This document shows positions 1 through 11,559 of a DNA stretch of 64,000 nt, in pieces. The notes beneath the pieces were generated by a model. It did no database searches and was not told the origin of the DNA. It saw only the letters and a list, made by a program, of their open reading frames with translations. Location: assembly GCA_028023455.1 (NCBI GenBank), contig JAQFVV010012547.1, positions 312,001-376,000 of the forward strand, in the 5' to 3' direction. Positions within the stretch are counted from its first letter, which is position 1. The number at the start of each line of letters is the position of its first letter. Source of the stretch: Epiperipatus broadwayi (Eukaryota; Onychophora; Udeonychophora; Euonychophora; Peripatidae). A program made the translations under genes and the position numbers.

Positions 1-196
1 TTGAAATAATGATGTCCATTGATACTTTTATTATTTATTTTGTTTACAAGAGCATTGAAGGTTGAGATAGAAGGATTGAGAAAAGAGACTGGAATTATCA
101 ATGTGGAACAAAGAGAATACATAATATGGCAACTTTATTTTTTGAGAATGATATGGCATTTTTGTTAAGTAGAATAAAAGATCTTTGGAACGGGAC

Positions 197-795
197 TGTT
201 TATACCTATATATATTTTAAATTATAAATAAAGTTTATTAAAATTCTGTAATTACATATAGACAATACATTATAATTGTTATCTCTTATGAAAATGGTCA
301 ATCTAGAAAAATTAGCGTACAGCATGAATATTGTTGTGGGATAAAGTTAATATTTGTGAATAAGGACATATTACGCAGGTAGAACTGATATATAAAATAA
401 CTTGCAAGACTAGTGTGTTTGTGTGTGCTATAATAGAGATATGTCCAATTAGTTAACACTAATGAAGACTGATTAATTAAAGATGATGATAAATCATTGT
501 GTTTACAAGTTTTGTAATATCTCTGTGTAAGAAACCAAAGTAAAATGGTAACTCAGAGAAATATGGATATTTATATATTTCTTCTGTGCATGTGAATAAT
601 CTAATTTCATATGACAGTTTATTGCAAAAGATTTTGAAGAGTACTTACTACTTATTCTTTTTATTACTTTTATTGCAAGTGAATAAACTTGTTTTGTTAA
701 GTTTTAATTTGGGTATTATATAGATTTAGTAAAAGTATTGATGTGATCTGGAAAATCTTGAAGAAATATACTGGGGTACACAGCAAAGTAATGCA
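197..795 (+). repeat. 5' LTR of gypsy element A
   Basis: The sequence from tgtttatacc onward matches 3053-3650 with scattered substitutions. Shared blocks include aataaagtttattaaaatt near 226 and 3077, and gcaagtgaataaacttg near 674 and 3533. Clear similarity stops near 795, but the putative primer-binding site at 918 suggests the true LTR end is farther right. Divergence between the two copies points to an old insertion. Confidence 0.7.
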
Positions 796-1088
796 AATCA
801 GCAGTCTTTTTTGTTTATGAATAGCTTGTGTGTAGACAGTAGAAGAATGGAGCAGTTCATCTGGATAACAGCTCAATAGCAAATATGACTGTAGTTTAAA
901 TGGGCAAGCAAGCAGAGTGGCGCAAGCAATAATAATAGCAATTTTAATAACAGTATACATGAGTTTGATATTAATAACTTTTAGTCATAGAAATTATATG
1001 TTAAACACATTGAGCAATATATATTTATAAATAAAATTGAAGATGACAAAATTAAAGCAGCTAGACTCTTTGTTGTTTTCTGGAAAAG

Positions 1089-1346
1089 ATGTTTTACAAA
1101 TGGCAAAACAATTATGTGATCCCCAAATTTCGAAAGACTAATGAGGCTTATTTGGATTATGATTTAGCTTTAAGAACACTTGCAAAAGAAAATTTTATCT
1201 TTAACCTAGATGATGTTGTGGATCTACTTTTATTTGGAAGGTTGGATCACAACTTTATGAAAATCTTATTTAGTGAACCAGACCTTACATATAAATTTGC
1301 AATGGAAAAACGTATTGCACAAGAAGTAATGTTGGAGAATGCTTAG
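1089..1346 (+). pseudogene. gag-like fragment of gypsy element A
   Basis: An 85-codon open frame carries the pattern FRKTNEAYLDYDLALRTLAK followed by LDDVVDLLLFGRL, EPDLT and a basic tail. This resembles the retrotransposon gag (capsid) block in which a Y-x3-LR-LAK segment precedes LR/EPDLTL-x-KA. Only the C-terminal capsid part is present and no zinc knuckle is intact; a cysteine-containing remnant (cttgttattgttgcag) follows at about 1438. It is non-functional debris. Confidence 0.55.
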
Positions 1347-1579
1347 AATTGCTACAACATATATGCATAATACCCCTACACCTGTTATTGAAGCACAAAT
1401 TGATAATCCAAATTATAAGAACTCCAAGAATGCCTTAACTTGTTATTGTTGCAGGGAAAATAATGCAAATTTAGAAAAGATAAAGCTAATATGTATAAAT
1501 TAAAATGACACCTAGCTCACATATGTTGGAATAAAAACAAGAATTTAAATACTGAGTTAAATTCGGATTTTAAATCACA

Positions 1580-1925
1580 GGGACAATGGCAAAATGGCCA
1601 AATTTTGTTGGGCATCTGCAAAAATAAAATTACCATGGAAGTGGACAGTGGTACCGGCTTACTTTGTTATCACAAAATGATTTGAATAAAATTAATGCTA
1701 GCAATAAAACAAGTTATCACTTGAAAATACATGTATTAACTACAGACATAAAAAGGATTAAAATTGACATATGCAGAAAAGTAACTGTACCTATTAAAAT
1801 CAAAACCAATGTTAAATTTCTACTAGTATACATAGTCAAGAGAAATATAAGGCTTCTATTTGGAAGAAACTGGTTCAGACCTCTTGGAATTCCAATTAAG
1901 AGAATGAAAAAAGACAATTTATAAA
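1580..1925 (+). pseudogene. Aspartic protease remnant of gypsy element A
   Basis: The catalytic box reads as VDSGTG around 1639-1656, the place of the usual VDTGA/VDSGS motif. A frame beginning at 1664 ends with LLFGRNWFRPLGI, matching the LLGRDWL motif that closes gypsy proteases. The frame shifts between the two blocks. The next recognisable domain is integrase, so a deletion begins soon after this block. Confidence 0.55.
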
Positions 1926-1929
1926 GGTA

Positions 1930-2690
1930 TTGCAAATCTTGTGGAGGAATCTGGGCCATGGTGAAGAACAGTTTGGAAGCCAATCCATCATTTACTTGCC
2001 TCAAAAAAGATTTGAATCTTTGTCAAAGTCAAAAATTTCATGGGGGAGATTACATGTTGATCATGCAGGTTCAATAAATGGCTACATATTTCTAATTGCG
2101 ATTGACTCATACTCCAAATGGGCGGAGTATAAGCTCTTTAAAAATACAAATGTGAGTGTTATATTTAAGCTCTAAAAGAAATCTTTGCAAATCATGATTA
2201 TCCAGAAACTATTATTACTGATAATGGAACTGGTTTTACCATGCAAAAAGTTCAAAGAAAGGAAAGTGCAAATTTTGACATTGCAATACCATCATGAATC
2301 GAATGATTTGGTTGAGAAGGCAGTACATTAGCTGAAATTGATACTGAATAAAACATGAAGGAAGGATATAAATGAAGCCTTAGTAGAAGCAATGTTTTAT
2401 TAACATTTCACACCAAGTGCGTCAACAGTGAAGACACTAGAAGAATTGTTAATGCATTGAAAATGGTGCACACACCTGTCAAAGTTATTACCAGATAAAA
2501 AAGTAATCACTAATAATAATTTAGATTGCAAGAAATTCAAAATCAGTGAACAATTTTGAGCTAGAGATATTTTAAAAAGGAAATGGATTCCTGGTGATAT
2601 ATCAGAAGTATTAGTTAAATTAATTAGAGTAATTAAATTGGATAATGGGAAATTTGTGAAGAGTTGTATCAATTATTTACAATCTCATTA
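1930..2690 (+). pseudogene. Integrase remnant of gypsy element A
   Basis: The frame contains HVDHAGSINGYIFLIAIDSY followed by SKWAE, which matches the first catalytic aspartate block of the rve integrase core (H-x-D-x-AGP...fLv-vDaySKW-e). After a frameshift near 2175, the text PETIITDNGTGF gives the second aspartate block (itDNGtqF). The later stretch PSTVKTLEEL matches the P-s-x-l-x-G/r-x-l motif in decayed form. A region to about 2990 could be the pol tail. Several stops make it non-functional. Confidence 0.7.
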
Positions 2691-3052
2691 GAGTGAGATG
2701 TCAGATATTGATGACAGCTAATTGTTATTAGTCATAAAAACAGAACTTTAGTAAAGAAGAGTAGTTCACTGATATCTCTTTAGCAATGCAAAATAAAATG
2801 CCCATTGATAATCAGGCCGATGAAACATATCCTACTGAAATGAGTAGACAATCAGATGATTATGTTATACAGCCAGTGGAGGATCTTCTGTCAACAAGAC
2901 AGTCGACTCAAGTGGATGTAATCAGTGATTAAGAAGAAGAAAGAAATTATTTACAGCCTGGTCTACTCAAGTTTGATGGCAACCTAAAAGATTACAATGT
3001 TTTTTTTTGTAACTTAGAAGGGTTGTTTTTTAGAGTGGGAGGAGGAGAGGAC

Positions 3053-3650
3053 TGTGTGTGTATATATATTTTAAACTGTAAATAAAGTTTATTAAAATTT
3101 TGTAATTACATACAAACAGTATATTATAATTATCACCTCTTATTAAAATGATCACTCTAGAAAAATGAACATTCTGTACAAATATTGTTGAATGATAAAG
3201 TTAATATATGCAAATAAGCCCCTATTATTCAGATAGGATTGATATATAAAATAATCTGTAAGACTAATGTGTGTGCGGGATAGCAATGGAAATATATGTT
3301 GAATTAGTCAGCAATATTAAAGACTGATTAATTACAGATGATGATATATCTTTGTGTGTATAAATTATATAATATGTCTGTGTAAGAAACTGAAGTAAAA
3401 TGGTAACTCATAGATGGACTATTTATATATTTCTACTGTATATGTGAATAATCTAATTTTATATAACAGTTTATTACAAAGCACATTGAAGTGTACAAAG
3501 TGAATTCTACTTTTTTTTTTTTATTACCTTTATTGCAAGTGAATAAACTTGTCCTGTTAAGATTTAATTTGTTTATTATTATTTATTTAATAAAAATACT
3601 GATGTGACCTGGTAGGTATTAAAGGAATATCCCTGGGATACATAGCAAGA
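3053..3650 (+). repeat. 3' LTR of gypsy element A (truncated)
   Basis: A diverged copy of 197-795 that directly follows a polypurine tract. Similarity stops near 3650, where non-LTR retrotransposon coding sequence begins, so the end of this LTR was probably displaced. Confidence 0.65.
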
Positions 3651-4770
3651 ACATGTATATGAAAATGAAATTCAGTAAGGAAAAATCCAACATAGTAGTT
3701 TTTAATGGGAAGGGTAAAATTAAAGATTAAAGGAGAGAGGGTCTTTTTACTTGAAAAAATAGGAAAATATAAATATTTAGATATATTGTTTAATGGCAAA
3801 GAATTATTTGGACAGCAATGGGGAATAGAATTGAGCGAAAAAAGCTAAATATGTAATGGGATTGATTAAAAATCTAGCATGTTTTTGTATAACAAGTATG
3901 AAATATATACTATGATTTGGAAAAGTATAATGATATCTGTTGTAACATTTGGAAATGAGACATTTTGTGTTATTCAGGAGACTCAGAAGTTTTTAGATAG
4001 AGTTGAAAAAGAAATAGATGTATATGCATTAGAATTGGGGATACCAAATGAGGCTATTTAAGGAAAAATTGTGTGGATTTTTTTTTTTAATGAGGGAAAT
4101 TTATGAATGGAAATAGATTAGTGAAAATAGTGTTTAATTAGATTTCATGGAAAATACAGTAAACCAGTTGGACTAGAAAAGTTTTACAATTTACAAATAG
4201 AGAATTTTTTACTATATAGTTAGTTAAAGAATGGGATAAATGTGTAGAAGTATATTCTAGATACATAATTATGAAGAGTGGAAAAATAGGATAGATAAGT
4301 TAGCTAGATAAACACAAATAGAGTTATGGAAAATGATTGTATTTTAGTATTATATTAAAATAAAAAATAGATAAAATATGAAAAGATGTACGATAACAGA
4401 AAAAGAAGCTTATTGATCAAGGACTAGAGTTTGGATATCAGATACAGATACAAAAGTGGGAAAAGACTTTGAAATGTGAATGTGAAGATAGAATTGAGAG
4501 TATCAAATATGTATTGTTGGAAAGTGGGAGGAATATAAAAGAAAGGTGATCTAGAGATTTTTTTGTTTAAATCTTTATTATAAGAATGAGGAACACAATG
4601 AAAGAATATTGAAACTAATATAATAGCTTTTTAAAGAAATGCAATGCTGGTAGAATAATTTAATAAGAGGCTGTCAGAAGTAGTTGGATTTATTGTGGTA
4701 TATATGGGTTTCAGAAGAAAACAATGGACTATGCACAGAGACTTCTGACTTGTCTAAAGAGAAGCTATTA
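3650..4770 (+). pseudogene. 5'-truncated non-LTR retrotransposon, copy 1 (C-terminal half)
   Basis: Conceptual translation gives KSNIVVFNGKGKIK, then YNKYEIYTMIWKS (3894 on), FGNETFC and then a decayed C-terminal zinc region. These blocks align with the minus-strand copies at 13790-14940 and 52538-53768 (YNKYDVARIIWKE, YGND, LDCLEKVQREVGRHAL). It is the region after the RT palm of a non-LTR element that ends in a CCHC motif. The 3' end near 4770 (agagaagcta) matches the 3' end at 15800. Many stops and frameshifts: an old 5'-truncated copy. Confidence 0.6.
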
Positions 4771-4774
4771 ACCT

Positions 4775-5935
4775 TGCATTATATATCGATAAACTAAAGA
4801 GTAAACTGCAGAATTTCATTGATCAAGCTTGTTTAAATTCAAACTATCTAATTTTTTTTACATAAACTCTAAATACAGATTATTGACTGATAATTTGTTA
4901 GCTTTGCTTTCTCAACCTTCTTAATAAGTAGTTTTGCTGGATTAAAAGTATTTATATAAGTCAACAATATCTTTTTTACCGTTTTCTTTTATATTCATTT
5001 CCATGTTCTTAAAGAACTAAAGGCTTCTGGAAACATAAAAAATATTAAATGTAAATAATAAAAACAATTTTTTATTTTAATATCTGTTAGATAGGTATTT
5101 ATAATAATTTTGTACATTAAAATTAATTTTCTAATCAAAAATTATATATATATTAATTGGCTTATTTGCAGAAATTTTTATGCCATTTTTAAAATTATTT
5201 AACAAAGTTTTTTATGCTTTTTTTGTTTGTTTTGGGCATAAAGTTTCTAAGCTTTTAAATATTATTTAAAGTTTGTTTCTACTTTAGATTGTTATTTTAG
5301 AAATAAATGAAATTCCAGTTATTAAAGCAGATAAACATTTGTCTTTTATATTATGCTCATTTATTGGTTTTTTTTTTATTTTTTATATAATTAATTTAGA
5401 AACTTTGTATGTTTGTTTATCTGAATTTTGTAATCAAGTTTTAACAGACTTCTATCAAATGGATTTTTTAAAAATTATTTTATATATGTTAGAAATCAAT
5501 GACAATGCAATATGACAGTGAAATATTTCAGGATAGTCCCCTGGTTTGTTTATTGTAGAGATATTGCTGGATTGAATTTTATATGTGTTGATATCAGTTC
5601 AGTAAGTTTTCTGTGATGATTATGAAAGAGCAGTATATTTTTTTAAACACTTTTATTTAAAAAAAGATTACACTAAAAGTATTAATAATCAGTTAAAATA
5701 GAAATAAAAACAAATCTTAATTTTAATTGATTGTAAGAGTTGCTTTTTTTTTAAATGGATGAGATTATATTTTCTTTTGATTGTAAAATTTCTTTTTTTA
5801 ATATGTTTTTTCCATGAACTAAATAATATTAGAATCGATTTGATTTTCTTTAAAATGTTACACAGATTGTTACAACATTTTATTCATCATTATTTGAGTA
5901 CTAAAAAATTAAAAATAATATATATAAAAAATATT
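4775..5935. other. No recognised feature (AT-rich)
   Basis: Homopolymer-rich T/A sequence without a supportable coding frame, tRNA or clear repeat structure. It is probably intron or upstream flank of the host gene. Confidence 0.4.
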
Positions 5936-6045
5936 ATATAGAGAGCTCACAAATAAGGTCTTAACAAGCTGTGCAGAATATCTCCAACCCCAGACCGGTT
6001 TTTCTGCTACTGGCTTCCTCTGTGAGGTGCTAGGATATTCAAGCA
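5936..6045 (-). ncRNA. Hammerhead-like repeat, copy at 6.0 kb
   Basis: Read on the minus strand: a stem I outer strand gaatatc, an inner strand CTCA, a core CAGAGGA (expected CUGANGA, one change), a stem II region AGCC..AGTAGC, GAAA with two extra A, CCGG, TC, then TGGG pairing with CTCA and gatattc pairing with gaatatc. ACCGGT, where stem III should be, is a palindrome. The left flank (tatatagagagctcac...) matches the ends of the copies at 18417 and 62313. Assignment rests on pattern and pairing only. Confidence 0.45.
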
Positions 6046-6810
6046 CTAGTTTGTTAAATTAGGTCACATATGACTTGATTTCTTTGTAATAAAAAATATT
6101 TTATAATAATCACTTATTTATAAACTATGCATTAAAAAGCCAAAAAGTAATTGTTTTCTCTGACCACAATTGGGATTTTTATATTTAACTTGAAATAAAA
6201 GTAATTGAATTAATTAATTTATGGACACACCACACTTTTATTTGGCTTTTTAGTACTTTAGTACACAGTAAATAAAAGTGTTTATTTTAAAATGTTTTTG
6301 ATATATATTTAAATATGTATGTTTTAATTTATTTAAGATTAAATCTTCACTTACGCCTAAGTAATAAAATCAATGATCATGGGAATTTCAAGTGTCTTCT
6401 CATAATTTTATTGAGTGTGGTTTTAAATAGTGACTTAAGATAGATTTTCAGGATCTTTTGTGCAACTAATTATTTGTTTTCATATTATAAGTAATTGCTG
6501 GATTATAAATATTTAAATTGTCTATAGTTATTTATTTTTAATCGAAAAAAAATGAAATTGTTTTTAACAAATTTGGGTGCATAATTTTCAGTATGTATAT
6601 TTCCCTAAAGTATTTAAAATTTAATAATTTATATATCATATATAAATATAATATACATAATTTTTAAATTTGAAATATTTATTATTCATACCATACAAAA
6701 TTTTTCACTTGTTTCAATTTTATAAATAGTTTTTAAATGGAGTGTTATAATTTTTACTTTTTGGATATGAATTAAAATGTAATTCATTTAATGATCTGTT
6801 TTTGTTTTAG
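6046..6810. other. Intron sequence, nothing recognised
   Basis: AT-rich sequence ending in the pyrimidine-rich acceptor tgtttttgttttag at 6810. No earlier host exon could be supported between the window start and here. Confidence 0.45.
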
Positions 6811-6926
6811 TTATGAAAATTTGGCAGAAAAAATGGATCAGTGCAATAAAGAAATTTTAGGGGAATCAAGACTTTTACTTACCCAGTTTACCATTGACCA
6901 AATGTCTCTTGAAGTACAAAGTCGAG
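6811..6926 (+). CDS. Vps13D: VPS13D-like exon a (first visible exon)
   Basis: The exon is bounded by a ttttag acceptor and a G|gtaag donor. It starts with the third base of a codon and ends with the first base of the next one. It encodes YENLAEKMDQCNKEILGESR, then a LLLTQFTIDQMSLEVQSR segment. This fits the repeating beta-strand (RBG) groove of VPS13 proteins, where one strand holds lipids and the protein bridges organelle membranes. VPS13D acts at mitochondria, peroxisomes and ER in animals. Joined to 7898 it continues in frame as G-R-H-V-A-E-L-Q-V. The gene start lies upstream, outside the window. Confidence 0.8.
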
Positions 6927-7897
6927 GTAAGATATTGGAATACAGTGGAGCCTCTATCTATTGGTTACATATGTTATTTTTCAGCGTCAGATTATTCGTA
7001 CCCTTTTGTCTTAAAATCAAAGCTATATAAATTTTTTTTTTCCACATATCCATCATTTTTAAACTATTTTTTTTTTTTATATTTTTTGTTGAGAAGTCTC
7101 AGTCCTACCAAATATTTTTCCAAATAAACAATTTTCTTTTTTTAATTTTAAATGATGTATGAACACTATTACTGTATATATGTATGTAAACACAAATAAT
7201 TTAGTCATTAAATACTATTTTTGGTTATACATATACAGATACACATATATATTTAATTAGTTTTTTTTATTATTGAACAGCAATCCAATAAATAATAAAT
7301 TAAAAATACATACAAAATAATTTTACAATTTTTTAAAAATATTTTTATAATATTACTTGTAATAAAATTCCTTTCAAATTTTTTTCAACTCTAGGATTTG
7401 AGATATTCTTAAAAATACTTAATTGAAGCTGATTCAGAATCAAAATAAATATCAGCCACAATCAATATTTTTTTTTTTTTCAAGTAATGCTTTAATTATT
7501 TAAATTTTTTTCTCACTGAATGAATTACAATTACATTTATTTTTTTTGCCTAAATACAATTAAAATAAGTTCAATAAAAATTAATATTAATGCGATTTAC
7601 TTAATCGTACATAATTATTGTGCTATTAAAGTTACATATATATGCACATATTTTTTGCATAATAGATGTCAAATATTTTGAATTAAAAGATCTGAATTAT
7701 ATTTTTCTTGTAGTTCCAGTGACTAATCATTAAATTATTCTGTATAATTTTTCATAGCATTTTAATCTATTGTTCTTTTATATTTGTATTTTTTATTTTC
7801 CTGGTTTCTTGAAAACTGATGGATCAGGAGTTTACTATATAAGTTTCCAAATGCAATATGTAATAATTTTTACAATGCCACTTTTTTTATTTTTAAG

Positions 7898-8063
7898 GTC
7901 GCCATGTGGCAGAATTGCAGGTAACTGGAGTGAAAGCAAACTTTACAAAGCGATTGTATGATTCTTGCATTACTTTATCAGTGCATGGGCTTCTTCTTGT
8001 TGATGCATTGCAAACATTTGGACCGGATTTTGAATTATTAATGGCATCTCATAAATATATAAG
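7898..8063 (+). CDS. Vps13D: VPS13D-like exon b
   Basis: Acceptor tttttaag, donor AAG|gtatg; two bases, 54 codons, two bases. It encodes RHVAELQVTGVKANFTKRLY followed by DSCITLSVHGLLLVDALQ and TFGPDFELLMASHK. The LLLVDA-x-QTFGPDFELL-x-ASHK block is strongly reminiscent of animal VPS13D, where a short strand is followed by a serine-rich linker. The next exon supplies exactly such a linker. The next intron is about 10.9 kb and holds PLE, non-LTR and hammerhead-like repeats. Confidence 0.87.
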
Positions 8064-8160
8064 GTATGTTTCTAAATAACATCAAATATGTGAATGCATA
8101 TATTAAAAATATAAATCAAAGATTTATAATAGAAGCCAGAATATAGCTATAACCTTTTTA

Positions 8161-8230
8161 AATCACTTTTTACAATGCACTCAAAATTTATTTCTTGATC
8201 TTTTATTTGATTGTATTGTAAAAAGTGATT
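8161..8230. repeat. Small hairpin repeat
   Basis: Arms of 18 bp, aatcactttttacaatgc at 8161-8178 and its near-perfect complement at 8213-8230 (one mismatch), around a 34-bp spacer. Perhaps the core of a tiny MITE; no target duplication was recognised. Confidence 0.5.
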
Positions 8231-10000
8231 AAGAATCTACAAGTGGTATTATATAGTCATATTCAAATCAGTGCATAAAGAAATAAGAAATGAAGAGAAA
8301 TTATAGGCCAGAGTATAAGTCAATGATATATCTAAGTACAAAAGTCTTAATTTTATGTGGTTTATGATTTCTGGCCACTTTTCAAATGAATTGTAGAAAC
8401 TTGAGATTAAGTGAAGACTTATGTAGGATACTGAATTGGTCGAAGATTTTCAATATAAAAAACATTAATTTTTTTTTGTATGAGAATTCACTGGACATCT
8501 AAATTGTACTGCATAATAATATGTTATGAACAGGTTACCACACAAAAGTTTAAGCATGCAATATTAAAAAAGCTAGAAGTGAAGTTAAGGAATTTTGATG
8601 TTTGCTGCATTGATGATTGGCTTATACCTTCATGATAAAGATTAGTTTTATGGTTTTTTTTAATTCTATTTTGAAGTTGTCTGTAAGAGTCAATGGTTAA
8701 TATTTGTATATAATGATATATAATTAATGGCTCATTAATGTTTATCAAGATACTCATAAATTATGCTAAGAGAGTGACAAGGAATGGCAAAATACTATCG
8801 ATGATCAAGTATTTTTGCTTAACTTACAATAATCTATTTAATATTTACTCTATTCACTGTGAACAAAAAACTTATATATTTTTATCTCACCATCAAAAAT
8901 TGTTTTTGTTAATATATGTATATGACAATTGATCATGTATATATATATGTTTGTGTTTTTATAATTAAAAAAATAGCCAAAAGATTTTATGTGACAAAAA
9001 TAAAAATTATTTGCTTAGATTTAAAATTTATACATTTTATATATTTTAAAATTTTTTGTAACTTGGAAAAAAACTCATTGTTGTTCAATTATTTATAAAA
9101 TGTATTTTTTGATGAATCTTCTTAGCTTTATTAATTAAAAATTAAGGAATATGTAAACATCTTTATATAGATGCAACATATTATAGATAAGTGAATTAAA
9201 TGAAGAGTTTGAACAATATAAAAACAATTAGGAAAAAAGATTTACAGAAAGTCAAATATATTTACTGTAGTGTATTTCTGCAAATTGACTTCTTAGCACA
9301 TTTAAGAAATATACAATGACCTTTTCAAATATATCCAAACTTTGATTATTTACAATTACACAAAATGTAGTTCTAAATAATTTAATAGTTACTCTTAAAT
9401 TTACTTCCCGCAATCACAGTCCTTCATTCTGACATAGCTTTTTCAACCTCTGCTAAATACTTTACCAAATTTCCCAGTGTTAAACCCTGATAAACCTTTA
9501 GGCTTACAAAGCAATAAAAAGATCATGATCTGTTTAAACTAGTTGGGTTTCTGTACCTCCAGATCCGAGTCTCTGGGTTTTTTTTCTCGCTGGTACATGA
9601 TGACTTGCTATAGGCGGGACCAGATACTAGACACCTAATTCACAACAACTAAGAAGTAAAAGCACTTAACTCTTGCAATATTTGAGTTTATATAGTCTGC
9701 AGTTTTTTTTCTTATTTTTTGATTAAATTTCTTTGTCTTGAATTTAATTATACTTTTCAATAAATCTGTAACAAAACTTTCTAATTACGAAACTGCTCTA
9801 CATATTTAATATTTCTCATTCCACAAATGTTTTTATTTACCTCTTGTTTATCAATTTCCTAAATTTTTTTACATTAGTTGTCTTTAAATTATAAAATTAA
9901 TTTATTTCTTTATTTTTTCAGAAATATTACTAAAATCACCATTTCCTTTATGTTTACTATAATATTTTATATATAGGGTATATGAGCATAGAAATCCAAT
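8231..10000. other. Intron sequence, nothing recognised
   Basis: AT-rich. The short frames at 8738-9098 have the composition of random AT-rich sequence and show no motif. A less AT-rich patch at 9400-9640 could be an old repeat but was not identified. Confidence 0.4.
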
Positions 10001-10002
10001 TT

Positions 10003-10760
10003 ATCCCAATCTTCGAACACTTTTTAGCAAAAACTTTTTTATTGTACACATACATCTACGTTTCGACTGTGAGCTAGGATATAAGATTTTTTTTAAAAAA
10101 GAAAAACGTTTTATTAAAAAGATTAAAGTAAACTGGGTGAGTTAAAAAGATTACAATTTTTATAAGTTTTAGATATTAAAAAAATGATAATAAATATAAA
10201 ATATTATAGTTTTAACAGAAGAAAGAGTAATAAAATAATAGATATTATACGATTTAAAAATTAAAAAGAATATTATTAAAGGATTTACTGTTGAAATGAC
10301 AATTATATGAATATAAAATAAATATTTTATTGAGATAAAAATAATAAAAATAGTTTAAGTCTATAAGGAATAGAAATAATTAAGAGATTATGGAAAATAA
10401 TAAAAATGAATAATATATTTAGATTAATAGTTGTTCTTGAATATGTGTGTATATAGTTAGGAATATACATGTATAACTTATATTTATTTTCTGTTTATTT
10501 TGTATATTTTATTTTATATTAACTGGATTATTTTATTTGGATTTAATTATATTTACTTCAATTTTTTTATGTTGTTTTTAGCTTTTTATTGTTTACATTT
10601 TTTATGATATTATTTATATAGTTATGTATTTTATTTTATTTTGTTCATTATATCATAACTCTGAAGAAGACTGCAGGACAGTCAAAATGTAGGTTTATGT
10701 GTGTATTTGTAAAATAAAAGGTTTTTACTAAAAATGTTCAAAGTGATTTGGATAAATTGT
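10003..10760. mobile_element. Short Penelope-like element remnant with inverted terminal arms
   Basis: The left arm (about 10011-10070) reads cgaacactttttagcaaaaa and so on to cgtttcgact. It is the reverse complement of the right arm at about 10661-10755 (agtcaaaatgtagg ... ggtttttactaaaa ... tgttc). The motif GACTG...CAGTC-GAAAC-GTAG is the kind of terminal sequence carried by many Penelope-like elements. The 550-bp interior is AT-rich and only faintly PLE-like. Inverted terminal arms are a known PLE arrangement. Confidence 0.5.
10661..10690 (+). ncRNA. Decayed hammerhead-like motif in PLE arm
   Basis: CTGAAGA (fits CUGANGA) is followed by the stem GACTG-CAGGA-CAGTC, then AAAATGTAG where GAAACGTAG is expected. 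The inverted partner at 10061 keeps GAAACGTAG but has lost the first core block. Hammerheads are known from PLE terminal repeats; both copies here look inactive. Confidence 0.4.
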
Positions 10761-10919
10761 TCTTTATTTTTTGTTAATTTATACTTCTGGACTATTTTGC
10801 CATTATTTAAATTTGATTGTTTATTCAGTTTATAAATACTATAATTTCTCCCCGCACTCTAGAAATTACTATTATTCCTCCTTCATGTAATCATTTCATC
10901 TTTTCAGTTTCCATTTAGC

Positions 10920-11545
10920 GCGCACAGATCTGGGTGATTTATTTTGTCTCAGCTTTTCCTTGAATTACCTCTGAAAATTTATCACTTTTTTTTTTTTCTT
11001 GGTTAACTGGTTTTCCTCTGTTTTTTTTTTCCTGTGATGCTTCTTTTATCACCCTGTATTCCTGTCTCCTGTAATATTTCCAGCTGCAATTCCTCTGGAT
11101 TTTTTTCTCATATGGTTCACATGACATCTTTACCGTAAACCATTTAGCCCACTAACCACATATATTGGATTTGACATTATTTTGTCTATTATTCCACTGA
11201 TAGTTTTTTTTGTATTATATCCCTCACTCATACAGGCTTGTCAATTTCAAACATCTTATATAGTTGTTTATTTGGAACACTCATTTGTATGCTAGGACAC
11301 AACTCTGATAATTTAATTCTTAATTTATGCCCACATGGTGTTGAATGTTGGTATAGCATAAATGCTTGTAAAGCATCTTGCATTTCTACATTATTCATTT
11401 TTTTAAAACTTCATTTAACTTGCTGTACCACAGTCTCAGCTAATCCATTTGACTCCGGGTAATATGGCAATGTGGACATGTGATGTATTTCATAGGTACT
11501 AAAAAACTGGCATAATTCCTCTCCGATAAAACCTACTCGATTTTA
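10920..11545 (-). pseudogene. Ty3/gypsy integrase C-terminal fragment
   Basis: Minus-strand translation gives EIHHMSTLPYYPESNGLAE, then TVVQQVK, a stop, SFKKM, and LQAFMLYQHSTPCG. PYYPESNGLAE is the signature P-Y-h-P-x-s-N-G-x-A-E, containing the third catalytic residue of the integrase core. Downstream, toward 10939, a basic tail with VYGKDV and EELQ...ILQETG resembles the GPXXY-like C-terminal module. No RT or LTR is attached; the upstream side abuts PLE sequence near 11550. Confidence 0.7.
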
Positions 11546-11559
11546 CTTTATCTTTACTC

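Larger units (their letters stand above)
197..3650 (+). mobile_element. Degenerate Ty3/gypsy LTR retrotransposon, RT/RNase H deleted
   Basis: Two related repeats (about 197-795 and 3053-3650) flank gag-like, protease-like and integrase-like remnants in the order typical of Ty3/gypsy. A purine-rich tract of about 15 bp (ggga-ggaggagagg, near 3037-3050) sits just before the right repeat, where a polypurine tract belongs. A possible primer-binding site, tggcgcaagc, lies at 918-927, so the left LTR may extend to about 916, with the right LTR cut short at about 3650 by the next element. No reverse transcriptase or RNase H is seen between protease and integrase: the element is internally deleted and full of stops. 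It lies upstream of the first visible host exon. Confidence 0.75.

Noticed and set aside
697-960. Minus-strand frame of 87 codons
   Set aside because: Lies across the LTR and leader of gypsy element A; hydrophobic AT-rich noise, not kept in the other LTR.
9540-9640. gtttctgtacctccagatccgag considered as another hammerhead copy
   Set aside because: No CTGANGA box with a following stem and GAAA on either strand.
11238-11462. Plus-strand frame of 74 codons
   Set aside because: Antisense shadow of the gypsy integrase fragment (PYYPESNGLAE on the minus strand).
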